A DNA stretch of 39,346 nucleotides. It comes from Desulfobacterales bacterium (GTDB lineage: Bacteria; Desulfobacterota; Desulfobacteria; Desulfobacterales; JADGBH01). The notes beneath the pieces are model-generated. The model was not told the DNA's origin. It saw only the letters and a list, made by a program, of their open reading frames with translations, and did no database searches. The DNA lies in NCBI GenBank assembly GCA_015231595.1, contig JADGBH010000044.1, positions 1 through 39,346 on the forward strand, in the 5' to 3' direction. Position numbers and translations under genes: made by a program. Positions 1 through 6,589 of this stretch are shown in pieces (the stretch's first letter is position 1; each line of letters begins with the position of its first letter).

Positions 1-124
1 TCGCACGCTTAATTCGATTCAACGGAGATAAAGACTGCGGATGTTGTAGCCCCTCAGCGAGAGCCGCAGAGGTATCTCCGATATTGTCGTTAGAACCCCC
101 TGCCTTTAGGCATGGGGAGAGTCA
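1..124 (+). mobile_element. Right end of an IS200/IS605-like element (tnpB 3' end / omega-RNA region), partial
   Basis: The segment ends in a GC stem-loop (CCCC TGCC, loop TTTA, GGCA T GGGG at 97-117) followed by GAGAGTCA at 117-124. This resembles the right-end hairpin plus TCA terminus of IS200/IS605 elements, where the tnpB 3' end overlaps the omega (guide) RNA scaffold. Upstream bases are structured and GC-richer than their surroundings. Frame 3 stays open through it and could encode a TnpB C-terminus, but only about 40 codons are visible. The rest of the element lies outside the window. If the call is right, the bases just after 124 would serve as the guide. Identification is by pattern only. 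Confidence 0.5.
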
Positions 125-161
125 GTTTGTTATCTATACAATCTTTAATTTTGTTTATACT

Positions 162-677
162 TTAATTTTGTTGTGCTAACTTTTCAATCTCATTAATTAA
201 ATAAGACGAAGTCTTTGGACGACCAATTTTTTTCCCTCTAATCTTTGCGGCAGCCATTCCAGCCTTAACGCGTTCACTAACAAGAGAAGATTCTAATTCC
301 GCCATTGCACCAATGATGGTAAACATAGCTTTCCCTATTGGGCTTTTTGTATCTATTTGATCTTGAACGCTAATAAAACGAATGTTCAAATGGTTAAATT
401 CTTCTAAAGCATGAAGTAAGTGAGAAACACTACGGGCAAAACGATCAAATTTCCACACTAAAACACAATCAAATTCATGATTATGGACAGCTTCCATTAA
501 TGCTTTTAACTGAGGACGTCCTTCTTTTCGACCTGATACAGCTATATCGATGTACTCACTAATAATGTTAAGTCCGACTCTTTCAGCATAAGCATATAAA
601 CTGTCTTTTTGTAAATCAATTTTTTGAGTAGAAGTAGATACTCTTATATAAATAGCTGTTGAATTTTGTTTTTTCAT
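162..677 (-). CDS. Serine recombinase (resolvase/invertase family), C-terminal HTH lost
   Basis: 171-residue resolvase-type catalytic domain that would cut and rejoin DNA through a Ser in the motif YIRVSTS near the N-terminus. Other family signatures are the KFDRFARS motif and the helix-E stretch ERVKAGMAAAKIRGKKIGRP. The start at 677 (MKKQNS) is preferred to the longer open frame from 770 because the added N-terminus is low-complexity and is the out-of-frame tail of higA. The protein stops just after GRPKTSS...LAQQN, where relatives carry a DNA-binding helix-turn-helix. Past the TAA the same frame reads SINKIKDCIDNKL, which looks like the start of that helix, and then runs into the IS605-like end at 124. 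The gene therefore seems truncated and is probably inactive or unable to target specific sites. Confidence 0.75.
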   Translation of the reverse strand: MKKQNSTAIYIRVSTSTQKIDLQKDSLYAYAERVGLNIISEYIDIAVSGRKEGRPQLKALMEAVHNHEFDCVLVWKFDRFARSVSHLLHALEEFNHLNIRFISVQDQIDTKSPIGKAMFTIIGAMAELESSLVSERVKAGMAAAKIRGKKIGRPKTSSYLINEIEKLAQQN

Positions 678-1155
678 AGATAATAATAATAAATGTCTTT
701 TTAAGATTAACGTATGTTTTAATTTTCTTTTTGAGTTTTGTTTCGTTTTTTTTTGCTTTAAATAAGTCATAAGTGAGAATCCATAATAAATTATAACTTT
801 TTTTACGCTGGCAATTTAGTTTACACTTTGAATTCTGGATTCCCGCCTTCGCGGGAATGACGGCGCAACACCTACGTCATTCCCGCGAAGGCGGGAATCC
901 AGTTTTTTATAAACTTTTATGAATTCTCACTTATTGCATTTGTTGAGTTAACCAGCTTTCAGGGCTTCCACCAAATGCAATTGAAAGCTTTATTGCCATT
1001 TCTGGCGATATTCCGAATTTACCATTTAATAGTAGGGAAAAAGTATTTCTTGCTACTCCCAAACTTCGTGCTGCTTCACTAACGCTTAGGTTTAAAGGTT
1101 TTAAACATAATTCTTTTATAACTTCTCATGGATGGGGTGGCTTGTGCATTAACAT
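616..1155 (-). pseudogene. higA: higA-like antitoxin pseudogene split by a MITE
   Basis: Reading minus from ATG 1155, with AGGAGG at 1161-1166 five bases upstream, gives MLMHKPPHP, then a TGA stop, then [19 protein letters not shown] and an HTH ending in [25 protein letters not shown]. This is the HigA (XRE-family antitoxin) pattern, in which HPGEVL and the tail QxxYDLW are typical. The normal Gly codon GGA after HP has become TGA. At QQMQ the frame enters a 160-bp element (772-931). Removing it and one copy of the TA duplication joins QQMQ directly to YDLFKAKKNE at 771 and downward, restoring the family motif. The second half stays open to a TGA at 616-618, overlapping the recombinase start in another frame. 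There are two independent lesions, so the gene is dead. Confidence 0.85.
772..931. mobile_element. 160-bp MITE with GC palindrome core, TA target duplication, inside higA
   Basis: The ends AGTGAGAAT (772-780) and ATTCTCACT (923-931) are perfect inverted repeats that continue imperfectly inward for about 28 bp. TA dinucleotides flank both sides (770-771 and 932-933). Removing the element plus one TA rejoins the higA frame, which fixes its borders. The centre (836-902) is a GC-rich inverted pair of CTGGATTCCCGCC and GGCGGGAATCCAG arms, each arm also forming its own small hairpin, in the style of REP sequences. There is no coding capacity. The TA duplication is typical of IS630/Tc1-mariner-type transposition, so it was probably mobilised in trans. 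Confidence 0.85.
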
Positions 1156-1164
1156 TTTTTCCTC

Positions 1165-1181
1165 CTAATGATAATCTAAAT
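1165..1181 (-). pseudogene. higB: Remnant 3' end of higB toxin gene
   Basis: Directly upstream of higA the minus strand reads Leu-Asp-Tyr-His-stop (TTA GAT TAT CAT TAG), with the TAG overlapping the higA AGGAGG. HigB toxins commonly end in a DYH motif placed just before higA, so this is read as the last codons of higB. The rest is replaced by the inverted-repeat element starting at 1182, and no higB sequence is recognisable on that element's far side. The remnant is only four sense codons, so the call rests on position as much as sequence. Confidence 0.55.
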
Positions 1182-1465
1182 GAGGGTCGGCCGGTATTCT
1201 GACGAAATCCGCCAAGCCTATTTAATTCAGGCTTAAAGCAAGGATATGGTGTTTTCATTTAGTAATCATGGCTTTTGCCATCATAAAGTGCAAAAAGTAC
1301 ACTTTCGATACTGTCCAAAATTAAGCTTTTATAATGTTTATTTAATCCAAAAATAGTGCAAAAACTAATGAAAAAATTTATGAAAAAAATAAAGTGCAAA
1401 ATTAGACCTATGTGATAGGTTTATGCACAAATTGGCGGATTTCGTCAGAATCCCGGCCGACCCTC
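1182..1465. mobile_element. 284-bp MITE / IS remnant with 34-bp terminal inverted repeats
   Basis: The arms at 1182-1215 and 1432-1465 are inverted copies differing at one base. Each begins GAGGGTCGGCCGG and continues into TTCTGACGAAATCCGCCAA. The interior is AT-rich, with several AAAGTGCAAAA-like repeats and no open frame of useful length. The sharp GC-rich ends around an AT-rich non-coding middle fit a non-autonomous derivative of an insertion sequence. No convincing target duplication is visible at the borders, and the left border lies within the end of higB while unrelated sequence lies beyond the right border. Insertion was therefore probably accompanied by an adjacent deletion. Confidence 0.8.
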
Positions 1466-1550
1466 AGTTTGTTTTGGTGACATTTCATTCATAACAATCT
1501 TTTTCTGTATGTCGGATTTATAATGGGATGGACATTAATTATACAAAAAT

Positions 1551-1721
1551 TTAATCAAGATTTAAAAGTTTTCTAAAAATATCTATTCGTGGAATTTTAT
1601 CACTATTTTCACCGATTTTGTATTTTTGCAAAATTCTTTTAATTTCGTTTTTATCAGTTTCTTTTTTGATTCTATTCGTATCATAAACACATATGGGAGC
1701 AATTAAATTAAAACCCGACTT
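1551..1721 (-). pseudogene. 56-codon C-terminal fragment of an unrecognised protein
   Basis: The minus frame running from just after a TGA to TAA at 1551-1553 encodes KSGFNLIAPICVYDTNRIKK..., ending KIPRIDIFRKLLNLD. The composition is protein-like (charged, few low-complexity runs), but there is no start codon with a ribosome-binding site. The 5' side is cut by the dispersed repeat at 1722-1782, so this looks like the truncated tail of a gene disrupted by that repeat. I do not recognise the family. Confidence 0.35.
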
Positions 1722-1782
1722 TCACCCCTACAATCCTGTCCATCCTATAATCCCGTAATCGTGTTCAGACAATTTTTTAATC
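1722..1782. repeat. Dispersed ATCCTG...GACAATTTT repeat, copy 1
   Basis: The segment CACCCCTACAATCCTG, then TATAATCCC, TAATCGTGTT and GACAATTTT recurs at 5302-5358 with a few changes. It resembles the widespread bacterial repeat type that reads roughly 'aatcctg...aatcc...cagacaa'. Between 1466 and 1850 there is otherwise only the gene fragment at 1551-1721 and AT-rich sequence. Confidence 0.6.
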
Positions 1783-1852
1783 GCCGCTCGTGAAATATTC
1801 AAATCTCCTTTGCCACAAATCCCCCCGTCCAACTCTCTTAAATTGAAGTTTA

Positions 1853-4150
1853 TTATAGCTTCAACAATTTTAATCCACTTAACCGCCCCTCTTTTGCAAG
1901 AACTAAATCATTTCGTATTGCAGCCTCGAACGGAGCCGCAAACCAACTCCCTTTTTTTTCAAGGGATGCAACAAATTTTTTAAACTTTTCAACATCTATA
2001 AATCTCATTATATTCATTTCTTTAATTCGTAAATACGTTGCATTAAATTTATTATTATATCTAAAAAATGGATTCGGAGCGCCCATTTTTATCAAATATT
2101 TGCATCTGACATCATCATCAGATGCACTATCAAAAATTTCCTGTGTTATAGAAGTGTTCGGTAAAAAATTTATAGGTGATTTTTTTTCTATAGCAAGATT
2201 TCTTTTAATATCGCCTTCATTTACTATTTTTTTTTGCTCTTTTGAAAAAAAAGTTTTTAAAGTATTTTTTAATTCTATTCGTTCATTTAATTCTATTCGT
2301 TCATTATTCTCGACTTCTTCTTGAACTGGAATGACGGATCTGACATGGACTATTTCCTGAGGAATAGAAGTTTTACCTTTTACCAGCTTAAAATCAACAT
2401 CAATATATTCGTCAGGAGATAATTTTATCTCTTTTGATTCCTTTTTATATCCATCAAGCATAACCTCAATTTTATAAGCGCCTGATTTAAGATTTACTAC
2501 TGTATCTGTAAGTTTTTCTATCTTCTTTTCATTTATGAATATACTTGCTCCTTCTGGAACGGTTGATACTCCTACCTTTCCGATATCTTTAACCAATGAT
2601 GTCATTTCTGACCTTGTTTCATTAGGAAGAAGGGAAATATTCTTTTCAAAATCTGTGTATCCTTTCATTTTCAATGCTAATTTATAATTTCCTGGCGCAA
2701 TCGTAATTTTTGATGGAGTTATTTTGCCTGTATTCTTTCCATCTATCCAAATTTCAGCACCTTCACGGTTACTTTGCAAATCCAATTTAGCTGATAAAGG
2801 CTTCATTGTATGGGATATAACTTTTTCATCATCAAGATTTATTAAAACTTCGCCGGCTACATCTTCATGGTCATCCACAAAAATTTTATAATTATGAACA
2901 CCTGCGGACACCTCGGTTATTGTTAAAGGAAGTTTTCCAATCAATTTACCATCTAAATAAAAACTTGGGCGATATTTTTCTGAATATGCTTTTACATCTA
3001 CTTTTATTTTTCCTGTCATTGACTCAAAAATTACATGAACTTTTGTTTCTTTGCCTGCTTCAATGCGTTCAATTCTTTTTTCTGGAAAATATCCGTCTAA
3101 TTTAAGCCTTATTGATCTTTTTCCTTCTTTAACATCAATAGTTGAAGGAGTTTTGCCTCTATCTATTCCGTCAATCTGAATATCTGCCATTTCTGGTTCT
3201 GAAGTTATTGCCAAAGTTCCTGTTCCGGAACCTGACGAGCCTCCGCTTATTTGTCCTGTTATGCCTTGAACACTTATAACTCGTTCATCTTCTGATAATC
3301 CAAGCTTTATCCTATGCTCCTTTTCCAATGCTTTTGCTACATGCTCGTCTATGCCAAAATCTTTGGCTTTATTTTCTAAAGCTGCTTGAGCCTTATCACT
3401 TAAAACTCCATCATCTGCCATAGAATAAGCTGTCTCAAGAACTATCCTATATTGCTCAACAGTATCAAATCCCCTTCCAGTCGTAACGTCAACCGAACTA
3501 TCTTTTGAAAATATAGAAAATGTTTCAAACATGCTCGATACTTTGGAAAGCCTTTGACCAACTTCAGGATTTGTCGATTTTTTAACTACTTCATCTATGC
3601 GCATTGCCGTGTCTTTATCAATTCCTTCTACATAATGGGCAACTGAATCCATTGCATGAAGGCCTAATAATCTACCTGTAAGCATTCTGTAGATTATTAC
3701 TCCAAGTGAATAAATATCTGCTCTTTCGTCTGCTTCTTTAAATCCGCCTCTTTGCTCTGGAGCGCCGTAATATTCAGAACCAAAATTCGTTCCTGTTTGA
3801 GTCATGAATTCTTCTTCTACATCTTTTATGGCTAATTCTTTAGCAAGGCCGAAATCACTGATATATGGAGCATTAAATCTATCAATTAAAATATTTGACG
3901 GCTTTAAATCCCTGTGAATTATGGCTGGTGTCCTTGAATGAAGGGAGTTTATCGGAGAAATAATTCCTTGAATTAATGGAAGGGCTTCATTCCAAGGCAG
4001 TTTGCCTCTTGTTGTATCAGTATCTTTTCCTATTAAATCGTATAAGGTTCTGTCATAATAATTCATTGTAAAATAAGGCTTTCCCTGATAATTCTTAGCC
4101 TCTCTAACGCCAACAATTCCTTGAATATTTTCATTGGAAAGCTTGAGCAT
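1853..4150 (-). CDS. PEGA-domain Ser/Thr protein kinase, main part (C-lobe plus four PEGA domains)
   Basis: This frame carries a Hanks-type kinase C-lobe: catalytic HRDLKPSN at residues 79-86, SDFGLAK near 98-104, and the GAPEQRGG activation-segment motif. It continues with a regulatory linker and four tandem PEGA-type beta domains (about residues 307-595), each with a pattern such as IQIDGIDRGKTPSTI or IWIDGKNTGKITPSKI. There is a small in-frame repeat NERIELNERIEL near residue 620 and an unassigned C-terminal domain. PEGA domains often act in surface or polysaccharide contexts, but no membrane segment is visible, so a cytoplasmic location is likely. The Met at 4150 is not the real start: the same frame is open upstream to about 4292 and supplies the rest of the N-lobe, including GIDLAIKIF with the ATP-binding Lys. 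The remainder of the gene lies in another frame at 4294-4913. Confidence 0.85.
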   Translation of the reverse strand: MLKLSNENIQGIVGVREAKNYQGKPYFTMNYYDRTLYDLIGKDTDTTRGKLPWNEALPLIQGIISPINSLHSRTPAIIHRDLKPSNILIDRFNAPYISDFGLAKELAIKDVEEEFMTQTGTNFGSEYYGAPEQRGGFKEADERADIYSLGVIIYRMLTGRLLGLHAMDSVAHYVEGIDKDTAMRIDEVVKKSTNPEVGQRLSKVSSMFETFSIFSKDSSVDVTTGRGFDTVEQYRIVLETAYSMADDGVLSDKAQAALENKAKDFGIDEHVAKALEKEHRIKLGLSEDERVISVQGITGQISGGSSGSGTGTLAITSEPEMADIQIDGIDRGKTPSTIDVKEGKRSIRLKLDGYFPEKRIERIEAGKETKVHVIFESMTGKIKVDVKAYSEKYRPSFYLDGKLIGKLPLTITEVSAGVHNYKIFVDDHEDVAGEVLINLDDEKVISHTMKPLSAKLDLQSNREGAEIWIDGKNTGKITPSKITIAPGNYKLALKMKGYTDFEKNISLLPNETRSEMTSLVKDIGKVGVSTVPEGASIFINEKKIEKLTDTVVNLKSGAYKIEVMLDGYKKESKEIKLSPDEYIDVDFKLVKGKTSIPQEIVHVRSVIPVQEEVENNERIELNERIELKNTLKTFFSKEQKKIVNEGDIKRNLAIEKKSPINFLPNTSITQEIFDSASDDDVRCKYLIKMGAPNPFFRYNNKFNATYLRIKEMNIMRFIDVEKFKKFVASLEKKGSWFAAPFEAAIRNDLVLAKEGRLSGLKLLKL

Positions 4151-4268
4151 TAATTCTGATTCCCTTTTAAATCTGTCTTTCAGCTCAGTTATTGATAAAC
4201 CAGAATCCCTTACTAATTTTTCATAGGGTGAAAATATTTTTATGGCTAAATCTATTCCATAAGACGCT

Positions 4269-4913
4269 TTAAATACTGCCGCAAAACCGCCCCTGCCTTA
4301 TAATTCCTTTTATTTTATACCCTGCAAATTCTTTTAAATCGTCATTAACTATGTAAGAACTTTCTTGGGCTTTTTTGTAAACATCTAAAAGGTCTTTTGG
4401 CAATGCTCCACCTTGAGATTTTAAGTCATCCACAAGCATTACGAATTTATCTGCTGATGCTTGAGGGTCAAGATTTTTTATTTGAGCTATTATTTCTTGG
4501 TATTTTATTTCTTTTTGCTTTTTGGATAATTGCTTAAATTGTGGGTTATAGCTTTTATAAACTTCTTCAGCTAATTTTCGGTTTTCTCCTGAATATTGTC
4601 CTTGGGTAATTTTTCTGTCCATGTCTGATATAATTTTTTCTATCTTTGCAAAGTTTGGAAGCTCAAAGGCTGTTTCTTCTAATGCTTGACGGCATTCTGA
4701 TATTTCCTGCGTGCAAAGCTCCTTAAAATAAACCTTATGACGCTCTTCAATTACTCCTCGAAGTTTTCCTAAATCAACTCTTATTTTTAAAGCTTCATCT
4801 AATACTTTAACTGCGCCTTTAATATCACCTTCTTTGTAAAGGCAGTCGGCTTCTGTTACTACTGATTTCTGTCCTGTTGAAAACATGTTTTTAACAAAAG
4901 ATTTAAATCCCAT
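4269..4913 (-). CDS. N-terminal part of the frameshifted PEGA kinase
   Basis: Start is ATG 4913 (MGFKSFVKNM), with AGGAGG at 4922-4927 eight bases upstream; the upstream GTG at 4922 overlaps this site and is rejected. About 205 residues form a helical, charged region beginning with a TPR-like motif (ADCLYKEGDIKGAVKVLDEALK) and continuing as probable coiled coil. The frame ends YKIKGIIRQGRFCGSI-stop, which is the first strand of a kinase N-lobe running into nonsense. In the neighbouring frame the sequence continues GGFAAVFKASYGIDLAIKIF and then joins the kinase downstream. This is therefore the 5' end of the same gene. Confidence 0.75.
   Translation of the reverse strand: MGFKSFVKNMFSTGQKSVVTEADCLYKEGDIKGAVKVLDEALKIRVDLGKLRGVIEERHKVYFKELCTQEISECRQALEETAFELPNFAKIEKIISDMDRKITQGQYSGENRKLAEEVYKSYNPQFKQLSKKQKEIKYQEIIAQIKNLDPQASADKFVMLVDDLKSQGGALPKDLLDVYKKAQESSYIVNDDLKEFAGYKIKGIIRQGRFCGSI
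4290..4293 (-). other. Single-base frameshift in the kinase Gly-rich loop
   Basis: On the minus strand the run GGGG in GGCAGGGGCGGTTTT separates the two frames. Removing one G gives IIRQGGFAAVFKA, which aligns with the kinase glycine loop consensus (GxGGFxxVxKA). With all four Gs the frame stops 7 codons later at TAA. It could be a true inactivating mutation, a sequencing or assembly error, or a slippage site. Confidence 0.75.
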
Positions 4914-4928
4914 TCGATACACCTCCTA

Positions 4929-4999
4929 AATGACATACCATTACTATTTTTTTATGATAAAATTTGAATCTCCAATATTTTTAGCCTTAGACAACTGAA
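4929..4999. repeat. AT-rich dispersed repeat with TTTTAGCCTTA motif, copy 1
   Basis: This segment starts AATGACATA and contains TTTTAGCCTTA (4979-4989) followed by CAACTGAA. It aligns well with 13709-13779, upstream of sbcC. It sits just upstream of the kinase ribosome-binding site, so it may hold the kinase promoter. Confidence 0.55.
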
Positions 5000-5030
5000 T
5001 TGCATGTCAGTTTTTATGCATTTTTAAGCT

Positions 5031-5279
5031 GTAAATAGCCACCATGCATCAAGCTAATTTTAATATGCCGCTAAGTCCCGTAGGGACGACCTGTTTGTAG
5101 TAATTATGACCGTTTCAAATTTAGCTCCGTAGGAGCGACCTGTTAATTAAACAGGCTGCTCCTACGGAGCTAAATTTGGGTTTGAATTAAATTGCTACAA
5201 ACAGTTCGCTCCTAAAGGAGCTAAAATAAAGACATTTCTTAGCTTGATGCATATGGTAAATAGCCACCATGTCAAGCTA
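5031..5279. repeat. Nested palindromic element, copy 1, between kinase and rlmN
   Basis: The core is a hairpin of TAGCTCCGTAGGAGCGACCTG-type arms around TTAATTAA (about 5123-5175), nested in an outer inverted pair built on CTGTTTGTAG (5090-5099) and CTACAAACAG (5201-5210). Inverted ATGCATCAAGCTAA lies at 5044-5057 and 5239-5252. The whole is flanked by a direct repeat, GTAAATAGCCACCATG, at 5031-5046 and 5256-5271. A second copy in the opposite orientation lies at 37473-37689. The interval 4914-5379 holds no gene. Confidence 0.8.
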
Positions 5280-5287
5280 TTCAAATA

Positions 5288-5358
5288 GGGCGACCAGCCG
5301 GTCGCCCCTACAATCCTGCAAATTCTATAATCCCTTAATCGTGTTTGGACAATTTTCG
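5288..5358. repeat. REP-like palindrome plus dispersed ATCCTG repeat, copy 2
   Basis: GGGCGACC at 5288-5295 pairs with GGTCGCCC at 5300-5307; the same palindrome recurs at 31006-31025. It runs directly into CCTACAATCCTGC...TATAATCCCTTAATCGTGTT, which matches 1722-1782. It lies about 20 bases past the stop codon of rlmN and could act as its transcription terminator on the minus strand. Confidence 0.65.
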
Positions 5359-5379
5359 AGTCGTCACGGAAATCCCATC

Positions 5380-6417
5380 TCACTTTTCCTGAGTCGAAAG
5401 CTGACCGCAAGCGGCTGAAATGTCCTGTCCCTTGCTATTTCGAATAATTACTGTGTAATTATTTGCCGCAAGAATTTCTTGAAAATGGAAGATTCTTGAC
5501 TCATCTGGCCTTTTGAATGGTGATTCTAAATGCTCATTAAAAGGAATAAGATTAATTTTAGCTTTTACAGTCCTTAAAAGCTTTACAAGCCTTTCAGCGT
5601 CTTTATCTGAATCATTTACATCTTTTATGAGTATATATTCAAATGTTATTCTTCTTCTTTTAGGAAGGGGAAATCCTTTACATGCTTCAATAAGAACATC
5701 AAGGGGATATTTTTGATTGATGGGCATAAGCGTATTACGAGTCTCATCATCGCTCGCATTTAATGATACTGCTAAATTAATTTTTGTTTCATTGCCGAGC
5801 TTTTCCATTAAAGGAACTAATCCTGCTGTAGATACAGTTACTCTTCTTGTTGAAAAATTTAATCCTTCTTTGCTGTCAACTATAATTTCTATTGCTTTGA
5901 CTAAATTTTTATAATTCGCAAGAGGCTCGCCCATCCCCATAAATACTATATTTGTAAGCCTTTTTGGTGACGAATTGGGGATATCATATAAAACTTCCAT
6001 TACTTGGTTAATTATTTCAGAAGGCTCAAGATTTCTAAAAAACCCGTTTTTTCCTGTAAGACAAAAAGCGCAATTTTGAGCGCATCCTACTTGGCTTGAA
6101 ACGCAAAGAGTATAATGATCCTTTTCTGGAATAAGCACAGTTTCAATGAAAAGTCCATCATTGAGCCTAAAAAGATATTTACACGTTTCATCATTGGATT
6201 TTAATACTTTTTCCTTAACTAAACGACTTATTACAAAATTATCATCTAAAAGCTCTCTGATTTTAATGGGGAGATTACTCATTAAACTAAACGAATCTTT
6301 TTTTTCAGCATAAACCCATTTTAAAATTTGATTAGCCCGGTAAGCTTCTACTTCATTATTATTAATCCATAATAATAATTCTTGTTTTGACAAATTTTTT
6401 ATATCAATTTTATTCAA
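5380..6417 (-). CDS. rlmN: Dual-specificity 23S rRNA/tRNA adenine-C2 methyltransferase RlmN
   Basis: 345-residue radical-SAM enzyme that methylates C2 of A2503 in 23S rRNA and A37 in some tRNAs. The iron-sulfur cluster cysteines are in GCAQNCAFC (C112, C116, C119), with the GMGEP motif downstream. The methyl-carrying Cys is in the C-terminal SAACGQL (C337). The second catalytic Cys of the family is expected near the N-terminal part. Length is normal for the family. It is transcribed divergently from ffh across about 170 bp, and repeat sequence begins almost immediately after its stop codon. Confidence 0.96.
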   Translation of the reverse strand: MNKIDIKNLSKQELLLWINNNEVEAYRANQILKWVYAEKKDSFSLMSNLPIKIRELLDDNFVISRLVKEKVLKSNDETCKYLFRLNDGLFIETVLIPEKDHYTLCVSSQVGCAQNCAFCLTGKNGFFRNLEPSEIINQVMEVLYDIPNSSPKRLTNIVFMGMGEPLANYKNLVKAIEIIVDSKEGLNFSTRRVTVSTAGLVPLMEKLGNETKINLAVSLNASDDETRNTLMPINQKYPLDVLIEACKGFPLPKRRRITFEYILIKDVNDSDKDAERLVKLLRTVKAKINLIPFNEHLESPFKRPDESRIFHFQEILAANNYTVIIRNSKGQDISAACGQLSTQEK

Positions 6418-6518
6418 TTCTACACTCCAAATATTTAATTTTGGACTTTAAAATTCCAAATTTTTAAACTAAAAGAATTACTTTCACTAAATTGTTTTAC
6501 ATATCAACAATTATTTAC

Positions 6519-6547
6519 TTGACATAACATTAGTTAAATATTAATTT
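6519..6547 (+). promoter_or_regulatory. Candidate sigma-70 promoter for the ffh operon
   Basis: TTGACA at 6519-6524 is followed after 17 bases by TAATTT at 6542-6547, about 43 bases before the ffh ATG. The -10 match is partial. Confidence 0.5.
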
Positions 6548-6589
6548 CAAGGCCTTAATTTTGTTTGCTGTTTATAATGGGGATGCATA

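Noticed and set aside
678..770. Longer recombinase start at 770
   Set aside because: The additional residues are the higA C-terminal coding region read in another frame; the catalytic domain starts at 677.
5031..5279. Repeat cluster considered as a CRISPR array
   Set aside because: The units are inverted and nested rather than direct repeats with unique spacers, and no cas genes are nearby.
5195..5410. Minus-strand open frame of 71 codons after rlmN
   Set aside because: It runs through the REP palindrome and dispersed repeat; its residues come from repeat DNA and show no protein signal.
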